54,194 nt of DNA. It comes from Ignavibacteriales bacterium (GTDB lineage: Bacteria; Bacteroidota; Ignavibacteria; Ignavibacteriales; Melioribacteraceae). Within the stretch, counting starts at the first letter, position 1. The number at the start of each line of letters is the position of its first letter. Made by a program: the position numbers and the translations under genes. This document shows, piece by piece, positions 43,957 to 52,981 of this stretch. Location: contig JAFGPR010000094.1 of the NCBI GenBank assembly GCA_016936095.1, positions 1-54,194 on the forward strand. Reading direction: 5' to 3'. The notes beneath the pieces are model-generated. The model saw nothing but the letters and a program-made list of their open reading frames with translations. It had not been told where the DNA came from and ran no database searches.

Positions 43957-44907
43957 ATGAAGATTACCGAACATTTATCCAAAGCGAAAGAAACTTTAAT
44001 AAGTTTTGAAATTATTCCACCAAAGAGAGGGGGTGATATCAAATCTCTCCTTTCGACTCTTGATGATATTATTAAATATCACCCTCCATTTATTGACATA
44101 ACCAGTCATGCAGCAGAAGTCAATTATGAAGAAACCAAAGATGGAATAAAAATAAAAGTAAAAAGGAAAAGACCTGGAACTCTCGGCATCTGTGCTTTAA
44201 TACAAAACAAATACAATGTTGATGCAGTTCCTCACGTACTTTGCGATGGATTTACTAAGGAAGAAACTGAAGATTTTATTATCGAATTACGATATTTAGG
44301 TATTGATAATGTCATGGCGTTGAAAGGTGATACAAAAGATTTTAAAAAACCTGTAAAGTATGGTAGAACAACAAATAAATATGCCTCAGATTTAGTTGCT
44401 CAGATAACGGATTTAAAAAAAGGGAAATATTTAGAGGATACATTGCTGGATGCTGATCCTATGGATTTTTGTATAGGTGTAAGTGGTTATCCAGAAAAGC
44501 ATTTTGAATCACCAAACCTTAAAACAGACATACAATTTATAAAAAAGAAATTCGAATCAGGAGCTGATTATATTGTAACACAAATGTTTTTTGATAACAA
44601 AAAATATTTCGATTATGTTGAACTTTGCAGAGCGGAGGGAATAACCATACCAATTATTCCCGGCTTGAAAATAATAAATTTAAGAAGTAATGTCCTAAAC
44701 ATACCTCGAAGTTTTCATATCGACATACCCACTGAATTAGCAGACGAAGTCTTGGCATCTAAAGTTGAAGATGTTACTGATATCGGTGTTGAGTGGACTT
44801 TTAAGCAAGTTGAAGAACTATTGAATAAAAATGTTCCTGCAATACACTTTTATATCATGACAGAATCTACACCAATAAAGAAATTAATGATGAAAATAAA
44901 CAGATGA
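43957..44907 (+). CDS. metF: Methylenetetrahydrofolate reductase
   Basis: 316 residues, TIM-barrel flavoprotein. SFEIIPPKRGGDIKSLLSTL, VPHVLCDGFTKEETEDFI, the folate-loop NVMALKGD and ADYIVTQMFFDNKKYF are diagnostic. It reduces 5,10-methylene-THF to 5-methyl-THF for methionine synthesis. The stop overlaps the next ATG (ATGA), so it is coupled to a Gfo/Idh/MocA oxidoreductase gene, an unusual partner. Length is typical for bacterial MetF. Confidence 0.95.
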   Translation: MKITEHLSKAKETLISFEIIPPKRGGDIKSLLSTLDDIIKYHPPFIDITSHAAEVNYEETKDGIKIKVKRKRPGTLGICALIQNKYNVDAVPHVLCDGFTKEETEDFIIELRYLGIDNVMALKGDTKDFKKPVKYGRTTNKYASDLVAQITDLKKGKYLEDTLLDADPMDFCIGVSGYPEKHFESPNLKTDIQFIKKKFESGADYIVTQMFFDNKKYFDYVELCRAEGITIPIIPGLKIINLRSNVLNIPRSFHIDIPTELADEVLASKVEDVTDIGVEWTFKQVEELLNKNVPAIHFYIMTESTPIKKLMMKINR

Positions 44908-45908
44908 AAATAACTAATAGAAAAAACAACAAATTAAAGTGGGGAGCTGCCGGTTGTGGTCGCTTCTTGGAAAATACTTTTATCCCATCTTTTCAGCAAT
45001 TAAAAAAAAGCAAGTTAGTTTCGGTCTATAGTGGAGACATTGAACGTGCAAAACACATTTCTAAAAAATTTCATATACCCTTTGCAAATAATAACTTTGA
45101 AGAATTTTTAAAAAGTGATTTTAATGTTCTTTATATTTCAAGTGTGAATGCTGATCATTACGAACAAGTTATTAAAGGAGCAAAAGCAGGGAAGCATATT
45201 TTGTGCGAAAAACCTTTAGCCCTAAATTCAAAACAAGCAAAAAAAATGGTGGAAGTTTGTAAAGAAAATAATGTTATGTTTTCTGTCAATTATGTTCATC
45301 GTTTCCATCCAATATTGATAAAGACAAAAGAACTTCTGAATAAAAATTTAATTGGAAGAATTATCAGTGTATCAGCGGATTTTTGTATTAACTTTCCTCC
45401 CGGCGGTAATTTCAGACATATCAAAAAACTCAGTGGTGGTGGTGCATTGCGGGATATTGGAACTCATATGATTGACATCCTAAGATTTCTATGTGGTGAG
45501 ATTAATGACATCATTGGTTATGTTGACAATATAATCTACAAAAGTGAAGTTGATGATTTTGCTTCTGCAATCATAAAATTTGATAATAATAATTACGGAC
45601 GATTTAACGTTTCGTATAGTGCAAAAAAAGCAGCTAATAGAATAGAAATCTTTGGACATGATGGATATATTTGTATTGATAATCTAATAGGTGCCAAAGG
45701 CGGTTCTGCCATTTTAACAATTAATACTTTCAACCAAACAAAAAAGGTTTTTCGTAAAAGAGCAAATAAACAACTTCAACTATTACGTGAATTTCAAAAA
45801 TCTATAATAAGAAAAACTCCTTTGAAAGTTACAGGTGAAGATGGTCTAAAAAATTTAGTTGTAATGGAAAAACTTGAAAAATATGCAAGCAAAAGAAGAG
45901 CTAGTTAA
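44904..45908 (+). CDS. Gfo/Idh/MocA family oxidoreductase
   Basis: 334 residues. The N-terminal Rossmann fold reads KWGAAGCGRFLENTFIPS. The family signature ILCEKPLALNSKQAKKM and NYVHRFHPI follow, and the C-terminal substrate domain contains GGGALRDIGTHMIDILRFL. Such enzymes oxidise or reduce sugars or cyclitols with NAD(P). The substrate is not readable. The gene overlaps metF by 4 nt and the aldolase gene by 26 nt, so the three are probably one transcript; an aldolase partner fits a sugar-derivative pathway. Confidence 0.92.
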   Translation: MKITNRKNNKLKWGAAGCGRFLENTFIPSFQQLKKSKLVSVYSGDIERAKHISKKFHIPFANNNFEEFLKSDFNVLYISSVNADHYEQVIKGAKAGKHILCEKPLALNSKQAKKMVEVCKENNVMFSVNYVHRFHPILIKTKELLNKNLIGRIISVSADFCINFPPGGNFRHIKKLSGGGALRDIGTHMIDILRFLCGEINDIIGYVDNIIYKSEVDDFASAIIKFDNNNYGRFNVSYSAKKAANRIEIFGHDGYICIDNLIGAKGGSAILTINTFNQTKKVFRKRANKQLQLLREFQKSIIRKTPLKVTGEDGLKNLVVMEKLEKYASKRRAS

Positions 45909-46545
45909 AATATGCCATAAGGTTTATGAGAAAGGTTACGTTTCGGCTTATGATGGAAATCTATCCTGCCGGATATCAGAAAATCAATTTCTAATTACCC
46001 CATCGGGAAAATGTAAAGGTGAAGTTGAAATTGATGATTTACTTATTGTTGATGAAAAGGGAAAATTGATAGATGGAAATGGGAAAGTCTCAACAGAAGT
46101 CAAACTCCATCTTATCATATATAATCGAAGAAAGGATATAAATTCAGTAATTCATTGTCATCCAATTTACTCAACAGCATTTGCAACAGCTGGAGAAGGA
46201 TTTACAAAACCGGTTTTTCCTGAAGTCGTTCTTGCTCTCGGAAAAGTTCCTCTCTGTAAATATGCAACTCCATCAACTGATGAATTACCTGATTCAATTA
46301 CACCTTATATTGATTTTTCTTGGGCATTTTTGCTTGAAAATCACGGAGCAGTAACAGTCGGGAAAACAATTAAAGGTGCTTATTACAGAATGGAAAAATT
46401 GGAGCATTCTGCTCATACTTTATTTATTGCAAGATTACTCGGAAGAGAAAAAACAATTCCATTGGTAAAATTAAAACAACTCTATTCCATTGCCGAAAAA
46501 ACTTATGATATAAAAATAGATGAAAGGAATAGATTAGATTACTAA
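45883..46545 (+). CDS. Class II aldolase/adducin family protein
   Basis: 220 residues from ATG 45883; the track's TTG at 45874 adds three residues. Zinc ligands and motifs of the fuculose-phosphate aldolase family are visible: YDGNLSCRIS, FLITPSGKCKGE, VIHCHPIYSTAFA and LLENHGAVTVG. These enzymes cleave sugar phosphates to DHAP and an aldehyde, or act as dehydratases or epimerases. The gene overlaps the oxidoreductase gene by 26 nt. Substrate unknown. Confidence 0.92.
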   Translation: MQAKEELVKICHKVYEKGYVSAYDGNLSCRISENQFLITPSGKCKGEVEIDDLLIVDEKGKLIDGNGKVSTEVKLHLIIYNRRKDINSVIHCHPIYSTAFATAGEGFTKPVFPEVVLALGKVPLCKYATPSTDELPDSITPYIDFSWAFLLENHGAVTVGKTIKGAYYRMEKLEHSAHTLFIARLLGREKTIPLVKLKQLYSIAEKTYDIKIDERNRLDY

Positions 46546-46612
46546 TTAATAAATTTTAATAAAATTATAAATTTTTAATTATCAAAAATTCATTTATTAC
46601 TTACTTAACTTT

Positions 46613-47635
46613 ATGACAAACAAAAATATTACAATCGGACTACTTGTCGGTGGTGCATCACCGGAAAGAGAAGTATCAAAAGACTCTTGTGTGAGCATTT
46701 TAAATGCATTGAAAAATCTCGGTTATAACTACGTTCTTATTGATCCTGCATATGGATTAGATCAACCAAAAGAGGAAAAAGATTTTTTTGAGCATAAAGA
46801 CTTATCAGAGATTTCTTATAAAAATTATGTCAAAGCAATCGATTCAAAAATCTTAGATAATGTTGATTTGGTTTTCATCGGATTGCACGGGAAATGGGGT
46901 GAAGATGGAACTGTTCAATCACTTATTGAATTGCGCGGATTGAAATATACAGGTTCAGGTGTCCTATCAAGTGCGTTGGCTATGGATAAGTCGGCTTCTA
47001 AAGTTATGTTCCAGCAGTACGGAGTAAGAACACCAAAGTGGTGTGTTGTCCAAAATAATTCAGTTGATTTAAAATTACTTGATAATAAAATAAAATTATT
47101 TTTTGGTTATCCTTGCATTGTAAAACCAAATGATCAAGGATCAACGATAGGTTTAACGGTCTGCCGAGGCGAAGTTGAGTTGAAAGCAGCAATTGAATCG
47201 GCGCTAAATTTTTCTGACAAAGCATTGATTGAGGAATATATTCCCGGACGAGAATTGACTGTTGGTGTTATGGATAAAGAAGTCCTTCCTGTTTTAGAAA
47301 TCAAACCAAAGCATGGTCTTTATGATTATGAATGCAAATACAGTAATGGAATGAGTGAGTATGAAGTACCAGCTAATCTCCCTTCTCGTTTAGCTAAGAG
47401 ATTAAAGCAACAGGCAATGTTAGCTTTTTCAGCATTAGGGTGTAAAAATTATGCTCGATGTGATTTCAGAGTCAACAAATGGAACAGGGCATATTGTCTT
47501 GAAGTTAATACGTTGCCGGGAATGACTTCGCATAGTCTTGTACCTAAGATGGCAAAATCAATTGGAATTGGATTTGACGAATTAATTGACAAAATAATTA
47601 AATTTGAATTAGAAGATGAAAATTCAAAAAAATAA
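46613..47635 (+). CDS. ddl: D-alanine-D-alanine ligase
   Basis: 340 residues, ATP-grasp fold. IGLLVGGASPEREVSKDS, GLHGKWGEDGTVQ, KPNDQGSTIGLTVC, EEYIPGRELTVGVM and the metal-binding ARCDFRVN...EVNTLPGMT are all characteristic. It joins two D-alanines for peptidoglycan precursor synthesis in the cytoplasm. A TAACTTTA string overlaps the ATG but is probably chance. The 3' end overlaps the FtsB-like gene by 20 nt, placing two cell-wall/division genes together. Confidence 0.96.
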   Translation: MTNKNITIGLLVGGASPEREVSKDSCVSILNALKNLGYNYVLIDPAYGLDQPKEEKDFFEHKDLSEISYKNYVKAIDSKILDNVDLVFIGLHGKWGEDGTVQSLIELRGLKYTGSGVLSSALAMDKSASKVMFQQYGVRTPKWCVVQNNSVDLKLLDNKIKLFFGYPCIVKPNDQGSTIGLTVCRGEVELKAAIESALNFSDKALIEEYIPGRELTVGVMDKEVLPVLEIKPKHGLYDYECKYSNGMSEYEVPANLPSRLAKRLKQQAMLAFSALGCKNYARCDFRVNKWNRAYCLEVNTLPGMTSHSLVPKMAKSIGIGFDELIDKIIKFELEDENSKK

Positions 47636-47903
47636 AATACTTCTATTTGTCTACGCAGGTATCTTGCTTATCATTTTAAGTTTTTTCATTTTCAGCGATT
47701 ATGGATTATTGCGTTTTTTAAGTTTAAGCAATGAAATTGATGAGTTGAATACCAAGATCGAAAAATCAGAGAAGAAAATAGATAAATCAAATAAAGAAAT
47801 TGATTCGTTAAAAACGAGTGATGCAAAAATCGAGAAGGTGGCGAGAGAAAGATATTATATGCGACGTGCTAATGAAAAAGTAATTAAGATTGATATTGAG
47901 TAA
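47616..47903 (+). CDS. Septum formation initiator (FtsB/DivIC-like)
   Basis: 95 residues. A membrane segment (about 9-27) is followed by a coiled coil (EIDELNTKIEKSEKKIDKSN) and the DivIC/FtsB tail DAKIEKVARERYYMRRANEK. FtsB/DivIC bridges divisome proteins in the periplasm. It overlaps the end of ddl by 20 nt, consistent with coupled translation. It is the smallest clear gene of this part, and its family identity rests on the layout and the conserved tail. Confidence 0.88.
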   Translation: MKIQKNKILLFVYAGILLIILSFFIFSDYGLLRFLSLSNEIDELNTKIEKSEKKIDKSNKEIDSLKTSDAKIEKVARERYYMRRANEKVIKIDIE

Positions 47904-47972
47904 TTCTTTATTTCTGTAGAGATGAAGCATACTTTATCTTTACAATTCAAAATTCATTTCTACAAAAAAAAT

Positions 47973-49265
47973 ATGAAAATTCCAAATATTCCTTTACCCG
48001 AAAGAGTTAGACCAAAATCTCTTGATCAGTTTCAAGGACAAGAGCATTTAATAGGTGAAGGTAAGCCAATCAGGTCAATGATTGAAAAGGATAACTTGAG
48101 TTCTTTCATCTTGTGGGGTCCCCCCGGAACAGGCAAGACGACACTTGCTAAAATTATTTCTTTACAAACTAATTCCGAATTTTTCCAACTTAATGCTGTC
48201 TCTTCGGGAGTTGCAGAAGTTCGAAAAATTATTCAAAGAGCTAAGTTAAATCTTGATCATAATAAGCGGACAATACTATTTATTGACGAAGTACACCGCT
48301 TCAACAAAGCACAACAAGATGCATTTTTATCTTCTGTTGAATCAGGTGTAATAATTCTAATTGGCGCAACTACTGAAAATCCTTCATTTGAAATCATTCC
48401 TGCCTTACGTTCACGAGTAATGATTTACACCCTAAATGAACTGTCGAAACTTGATTTTGAGAACATACTTAATAATGCTATTGCTAATGACGAATTTCTC
48501 TCAAAATTAAATATTACAAACATTAATCGGGATTTTTTATTTTATGTATCTGGTGGAGATGCTCGAACGATGTTAAGTGTTTTCGAATCGGCTATTATTC
48601 AAGAAATTGACAAGTCAGAAATAGATATTTCAAAATCAGTAATTGAAAATGTAATTCAGAAGAAAAATATTCTTTACGATAAATCAGGTGAAGAACATTA
48701 CAATAATATATCTGCATTTATAAAAAGCATTCGTGGTAGCGACCCCGATGCAGCACTTTATTGGATGGCTCGAATGCTCGAGGGAGGAGAAGATCCTCTC
48801 TTTATTGCTCGTCGTATGATAATACTTGCTTCAGAAGATATTGGCAATGCTTCTCAAAATGCATTAGTGCTAGCAGTGGCAACCTTCAATGCAGTAGAAA
48901 AGATTGGAGTGCCCGAAGCAAGAATCCCATTAGCTCAATGTGCGACTTACCTTGCTTCTTGTCCTAAAAGTAATGCATCATATATTGGCATATCAAAAGC
49001 ACTTGGAGATGTAAAAGATAAACCACTTTACAATGTTCCGCTTCATTTAAGAAATGCACCAACAAAACTTATGGCAGAACTCGGATACGGAAAAGATTAT
49101 AAATATCCTCATGATCTTGACAAGAATTTTGTAGTTGAAAATTATTTGCCTGAAGAAATGAAAGGAGCACAATACTACAAACCAAGTGAAAATGGAAATG
49201 AAAAATCTATTAAGGAAAGGTTAAAAGAACTTTGGAAAGGTAAGAAGAGGTATTATTTTTTTTAA
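47973..49265 (+). CDS. rarA: Replication-associated recombination protein A (RarA/MgsA) AAA+ ATPase
   Basis: 430 residues from ATG 47973, giving the family start [20 protein letters not shown]; the track adds 17 unsupported residues from an earlier ATG. Walker [10 protein letters not shown], Walker [17 protein letters not shown] and sensor [15 protein letters not shown] are present, and the C-terminal tetramerisation domain has [13 protein letters not shown] and [15 protein letters not shown]. It acts at stalled replication forks. A TATCTTTA box at 47935-47942 lies 31 nt before the preferred start and supports it. Confidence 0.94.
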   Translation: MKIPNIPLPERVRPKSLDQFQGQEHLIGEGKPIRSMIEKDNLSSFILWGPPGTGKTTLAKIISLQTNSEFFQLNAVSSGVAEVRKIIQRAKLNLDHNKRTILFIDEVHRFNKAQQDAFLSSVESGVIILIGATTENPSFEIIPALRSRVMIYTLNELSKLDFENILNNAIANDEFLSKLNITNINRDFLFYVSGGDARTMLSVFESAIIQEIDKSEIDISKSVIENVIQKKNILYDKSGEEHYNNISAFIKSIRGSDPDAALYWMARMLEGGEDPLFIARRMIILASEDIGNASQNALVLAVATFNAVEKIGVPEARIPLAQCATYLASCPKSNASYIGISKALGDVKDKPLYNVPLHLRNAPTKLMAELGYGKDYKYPHDLDKNFVVENYLPEEMKGAQYYKPSENGNEKSIKERLKELWKGKKRYYFF

Positions 49266-49608
49266 TTAATTAAAGTTTTTGAGTTTTAAGTTGATGTAAT
49301 TTTATCTCTTCAATTTACTTTTTTATCTTTATCAATTGTTTTAATGATATATTCATACCTATGTCATCTCAGGAATATACTATTAGCTGAAAGGACGCCG
49401 AATTGTAAATGAATTGCTTTATTTCCATTAAGGGAATCCGAAATATATTTTTTGTAAGGTGAATTTAAAACTACAATTTGTTTTTAAATAAGTATTAAAA
49501 TCATGGGTGTATAAAAGCGAAACTCTATTTCGCCAAGCAAAAGAAAGGCAAGCATCTCTGCTAGCCTTACTTTGTTTTCAATTCTTACCTATCGAGTTCC
49601 AATAATTC
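49266..49608. other. Intergenic region between rarA and the interrupted beta-helix gene
   Basis: 343 bases between two convergent genes. No gene or promoter is visible. The only structure is the hairpin at 49545-49568. Confidence 0.6.
49545..49568 (-). terminator. Hairpin after the beta-helix gene
   Basis: AAGGCAAGCA (49545-49554) and TGCTAGCCTT (49559-49568) pair at 9 of 10 positions around a TCTC loop. On the reverse strand TCTTTTGCTT follows, and on the forward strand ACTTTGTTTT, so it may end either transcript. It lies 41 nt beyond the reverse gene's stop. Confidence 0.6.
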
Positions 49609-50979
49609 TTAATACCTATACGCTCCCTGTAAGAATACTTTAAGTTTCAACTTTAATCCAAGATACTCATATGCTCCCATATCAACTCTACCATTCCAAA
49701 TTCTCAGATTGCCATCTCTATCTGTTGAGGGTAAACCTGTTGGATCAGGGTCGCCTGTATCTATGCAAGGGGAACTACTTTTTAAACGCCAATTAGCTAG
49801 TAATCCATCGTAATCTTTTCCTGATCCACCACTGGGGGAGATGAACGATGGATCATCATTTATATTACCTTCACCTGACCATCCTCCCTGAATACAACTA
49901 TATTTCACTGTTAATACGCCCTCACCCGTAGAAATTATTTGCTCGTCAATAGTATCCCTCTTATTCCCCCAAAGTATCGTATTCCTTATTACTGGATTAT
50001 CACAACTTCTGTAAATCCCACTACCACCATAATAACCATTACAAAAGTTATTAGAAATTATGTTATTTATAATTTTGGAGTTTGAATGCATTAAGTATAT
50101 TCCACCACCATTTCCTGCACTATTATTAATTATAATATTGTTGATGATTTGCGGTGAGGACATATACACGCACATACCACCTCCGTATTCCGCAAAATTA
50201 TTATTTATGGTGTTTTTGTTTACATTTGGATTTGAATCCCACACGTAAATTCCTCCTCCATAATAAGTTGTATTATTATTACTTATGGTATTATTGTTTA
50301 TATCTGGATTTGAATCCCATAGGAAAATTCCACCTGCTTGACTATTTGCATTGTTATGACTTATTGTGTTGTTTGAGATTTGTGGTGAGGAACTTTCCAT
50401 ATAAATTCCGCCACCATCATAACTTACATTATTATTGATTATTGTGTTGTTTGAGATTTGTGGTGAGGAATACTCCAAATAAATTCCACCACCAGCCCAA
50501 CTTGCCTTATTATTACCTATATAATTATTTAATATTTTAATTTTGGAAAAAGTGAACACATAAATTCCACCTCCAAAATTTAATTCATCCCCTCCATCGG
50601 CTTAGCCAAATTCTATTCTGCAAAACGATATTATAGAACTATCGGCACCAGCGTTCATTGAACTAAAACGAATACCCTGCCAACCTCTATCTTTATCGTC
50701 TAGAGTAAATATTATTGAATCACCCGCTTGTCCCTAAGGCTAATAATCTTCCGTGCCTTGTATTTGTATATAGGTATCAGAAATAAAATAAACTACTACG
50801 CCTGCTTCAATAGTTAATTCTCCATCATCGTCAATGGTTACTAGTCCCTCTACCTTAATGGTATCTACCCCCTCCCAAACTACAGGTGTTGTGTAAGTTA
50901 TAGGTCCTAAGGTAATTGAGCTGCTATAAATGCCTGTAGAAAATATTACAAGAATTAAACACCATTTAAAATCCTTCAT
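49609..50979 (-). pseudogene. Secreted right-handed beta-helix protein gene with three in-frame stops
   Basis: One 457-codon reading frame is broken only by stop codons: TAG (50740-50742), TAG (50734-50736) and TAA (50602-50604). No frameshift is needed. The 79-residue 5' piece has a signal peptide (MKDFKWCLILVIFSTGIYSS) and a beta-helix entry region ending QIQGTEDY. The 316-residue 3' piece (ORF 49609-50559) contains repeated NNTISNNN...GGGIY coils and a DTGDPDPTGLPSTDRDGNLR end cap. Both pieces belong to the family of surface proteins with parallel beta-helix repeats. The end, LKVFLQGAYRY, looks like the start of another domain cut short, so a sorting domain may also be lost. Probably a recent pseudogene. 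Confidence 0.8.
50363..50470 (-). repeat. Identical 30-bp repeats inside the beta-helix coding region
   Basis: ATTGTGTTGTTTGAGATTTG plus ten more bases is identical at 50363-50392 and 50441-50470, an offset of 78 bp or 26 codons, one or more helix coils. It encodes SSPQISNNTI. Near-copies continue on both sides, so the region can gain or lose coils by recombination. Confidence 0.7.
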
Positions 50980-51099
50980 TTTATCTCCACTTTTAAAGTT
51001 AAATTTATTAAAACTAATAAAATATATACTTTGACTTTCGCTTTCTCAAATCATCAACAACTTATTTAATACACAATTTTCGCTATTGTCAAAATACTG

Positions 51100-51750
51100 T
51101 CATAAATTGATTCGATGCGAAAAACCTGCTGAAATAGTAAAAGAACCATTATATACTTCTGAAAATAAATCATTAAGATATGCTGATTTTGTAAAACCGT
51201 AATTATAGCGACAATCTATTGAAATTGTGACTTTGTTAAATGTCAAATTAAAGCCCAATCCAAATATCCAACCAACTTCAGTTGCTTTCGTCTCATCTTT
51301 TATGTTTTTTTCGTACGAAGAATCAATTTCATCAATAGTATATTTTGAATTCAAATTAATTCCAAAAGAAGGTCCTGTAAAAATATTTATTTGAGAATTT
51401 TTTGAAGTGGGTATATTATACTTAATTAATAAAGGAAATTCTAAATAACTTAAACTTATCTGTCGATTTAAATTAAATAGACTTGTATTGCTTTCTAACT
51501 TGGAACCTTTTTGAGAATAAAGCACCTCGCTTTGAAGCGAGAAGATTCCAAAATTAAAAGTAAAATACAAACCTCCAATTAGTCCACTTTCATTCTTTGT
51601 GGTTATTGATTCTAATTCCGGTTCAAATGAATTACTTGATAGATTAACTCCGGCCCGAATTCCAATATCTACACTTTGTGCCGAAATATTATTAAATATC
51701 AATATTACAAAAAATAATAAAAGTAACTTTTGAGAATTAAATTTGTACAT
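51100..51750 (-). CDS. Outer-membrane beta-barrel protein (PorT/OmpA-barrel-like)
   Basis: 216 residues. The signal peptide MYKFNSQKLLLLFFVILIFNNISAQ ends with the common Bacteroidota AQ cleavage site. The mature start VDIGIRAGVNLSSNSF, then LIGGLYFTFNFGIFSLQSEV, and the end FTISAGFSHRINL show alternating strands with a C-terminal aromatic residue region, typical of 8-strand barrels. The family is called porin or PorT-like. No substrate is apparent. It lies between the interrupted beta-helix gene and a PorV/PorQ-like gene, all on the reverse strand. Confidence 0.85.
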   Translation of the reverse strand: MYKFNSQKLLLLFFVILIFNNISAQSVDIGIRAGVNLSSNSFEPELESITTKNESGLIGGLYFTFNFGIFSLQSEVLYSQKGSKLESNTSLFNLNRQISLSYLEFPLLIKYNIPTSKNSQINIFTGPSFGINLNSKYTIDEIDSSYEKNIKDETKATEVGWIFGLGFNLTFNKVTISIDCRYNYGFTKSAYLNDLFSEVYNGSFTISAGFSHRINL

Positions 51751-51780
51751 TTTTATTTCCCGTTTTTAATAATTAAGTTT

Positions 51781-52938
51781 TCAATCTCCGTGTTCAATTT
51801 CTTTCATATTACCCATCCCTCCAATATTTATAGATAGAGAAAACTTTAAAGTATTGTCAAAGGGGTGAGTTGCTCCATATGAATGGGGTGCAGTTGTAAT
51901 ATAACCAAAATCAAAATTATAGATTTTATAAACTAATCCAGCACCAAAAGCGAAATATTGTCTATTTCCATAACTAGGATCCTCATAATGAAATCCAGTT
52001 CTTATTGCAAATCTGAAATCATCTGTCAGTTCGCACCAATATTCTAAACCTATAGCTGTGGTAATATCCCTTAACTCCTCGCTGAAAGATTGATCTCCCC
52101 AAGCAGTAAAAATTGAAGTCAAAAAATTATCTCTTGATTCTGTACTATCAACTCTTTGAACTAAAATCTTTGCAAAATCTAAAGTAGCAGTTAGAGAATG
52201 GTTATCAAGAGCTAAGACTTTTTTAGCAAAATTTAATCTGAAAGTTGTAGGTAAGGGATCTTCGATTGAATTTGTTGCATAACTTACATGAGGTCCTATA
52301 TTATTTATACTAATTCCAATACTCATTCGGTTTATAAATGTTCCAATCAATGGTATATAATATTTTGAAGGTCGCCACATAGCACCAATATCAAAACTAA
52401 AAGCAGTTGTGCTTGCACTTCCTCCAACACCTTCCTGTGGTTTGTCTGCTAATTTACTGTATATTATTCGTGTGTTCAAACCCAATCCCCAATCCGAGCC
52501 TATCTTTGTACCATAACCTAATGTAAAAGCTAACTCAAATGGGTGATAAGTACCCAATTGCTCATACGAATCTAAACCTGTACGAATAAATTCACCATAA
52601 TTTAAGTAGGTTATGCTTGATGATATTGAACCTCGAGCCCAATCGAAATATTGTTTATATGCAAGGTTTTCAAATAGAAAATCTATATCAGGTAAATTTG
52701 AGAACCAATTTGAATGACTAAACATAATATCCAAATTTTTGTTAAATGCAATCGCAGATGGATTCCAATATATAGAATTCGCTCCATCCATCAATGCTCC
52801 TCCAGATTCACCAAGTGATATAGAGCGAGCATCAGGGGATACTGTTAAGAAAGATAATGAGTTTCCCTGCCCTTTCAATAATTCGACCGAGGATATAAAT
52901 ATTAGCTGAACAATAATGATTTTAAGTATATGTCGCAT
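51781..52938 (-). CDS. PorV/PorQ family outer-membrane protein (T9SS-associated)
   Basis: 385 residues with a signal peptide (MRHILKIIIVQLIFISSVEL). The mature N-terminus FLTVSPDARSISLGESGGAL, then SIYWNPSAIA, is the PorV/PorQ signature. The rest is a FadL-like barrel with repeated strand ends. PorV shuttles T9SS cargo to the attachment complex; PorQ-like relatives have related roles. It directly follows a T9SS cargo gene (43 nt upstream), suggesting a cargo-specific partner rather than the housekeeping PorV. The family is firm; the exact role is inferred. Confidence 0.85.
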   Translation of the reverse strand: MRHILKIIIVQLIFISSVELLKGQGNSLSFLTVSPDARSISLGESGGALMDGANSIYWNPSAIAFNKNLDIMFSHSNWFSNLPDIDFLFENLAYKQYFDWARGSISSSITYLNYGEFIRTGLDSYEQLGTYHPFELAFTLGYGTKIGSDWGLGLNTRIIYSKLADKPQEGVGGSASTTAFSFDIGAMWRPSKYYIPLIGTFINRMSIGISINNIGPHVSYATNSIEDPLPTTFRLNFAKKVLALDNHSLTATLDFAKILVQRVDSTESRDNFLTSIFTAWGDQSFSEELRDITTAIGLEYWCELTDDFRFAIRTGFHYEDPSYGNRQYFAFGAGLVYKIYNFDFGYITTAPHSYGATHPFDNTLKFSLSINIGGMGNMKEIEHGD

Positions 52939-52981
52939 TTATATTTCCTCCTATTTTATTTTTCTGTTTTCTTTTACTCAA

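Noticed and set aside
46606-46613. TAACTTTA as a promoter of ddl
   Set aside because: It overlaps the ATG, so transcription would begin after the start codon.
50602-50742. Alternative genetic code (stop read as glutamine)
   Set aside because: TAA, TAG and TGA end the other, intact genes in the window, so reassignment is not supported; gene decay or sequencing error is simpler.
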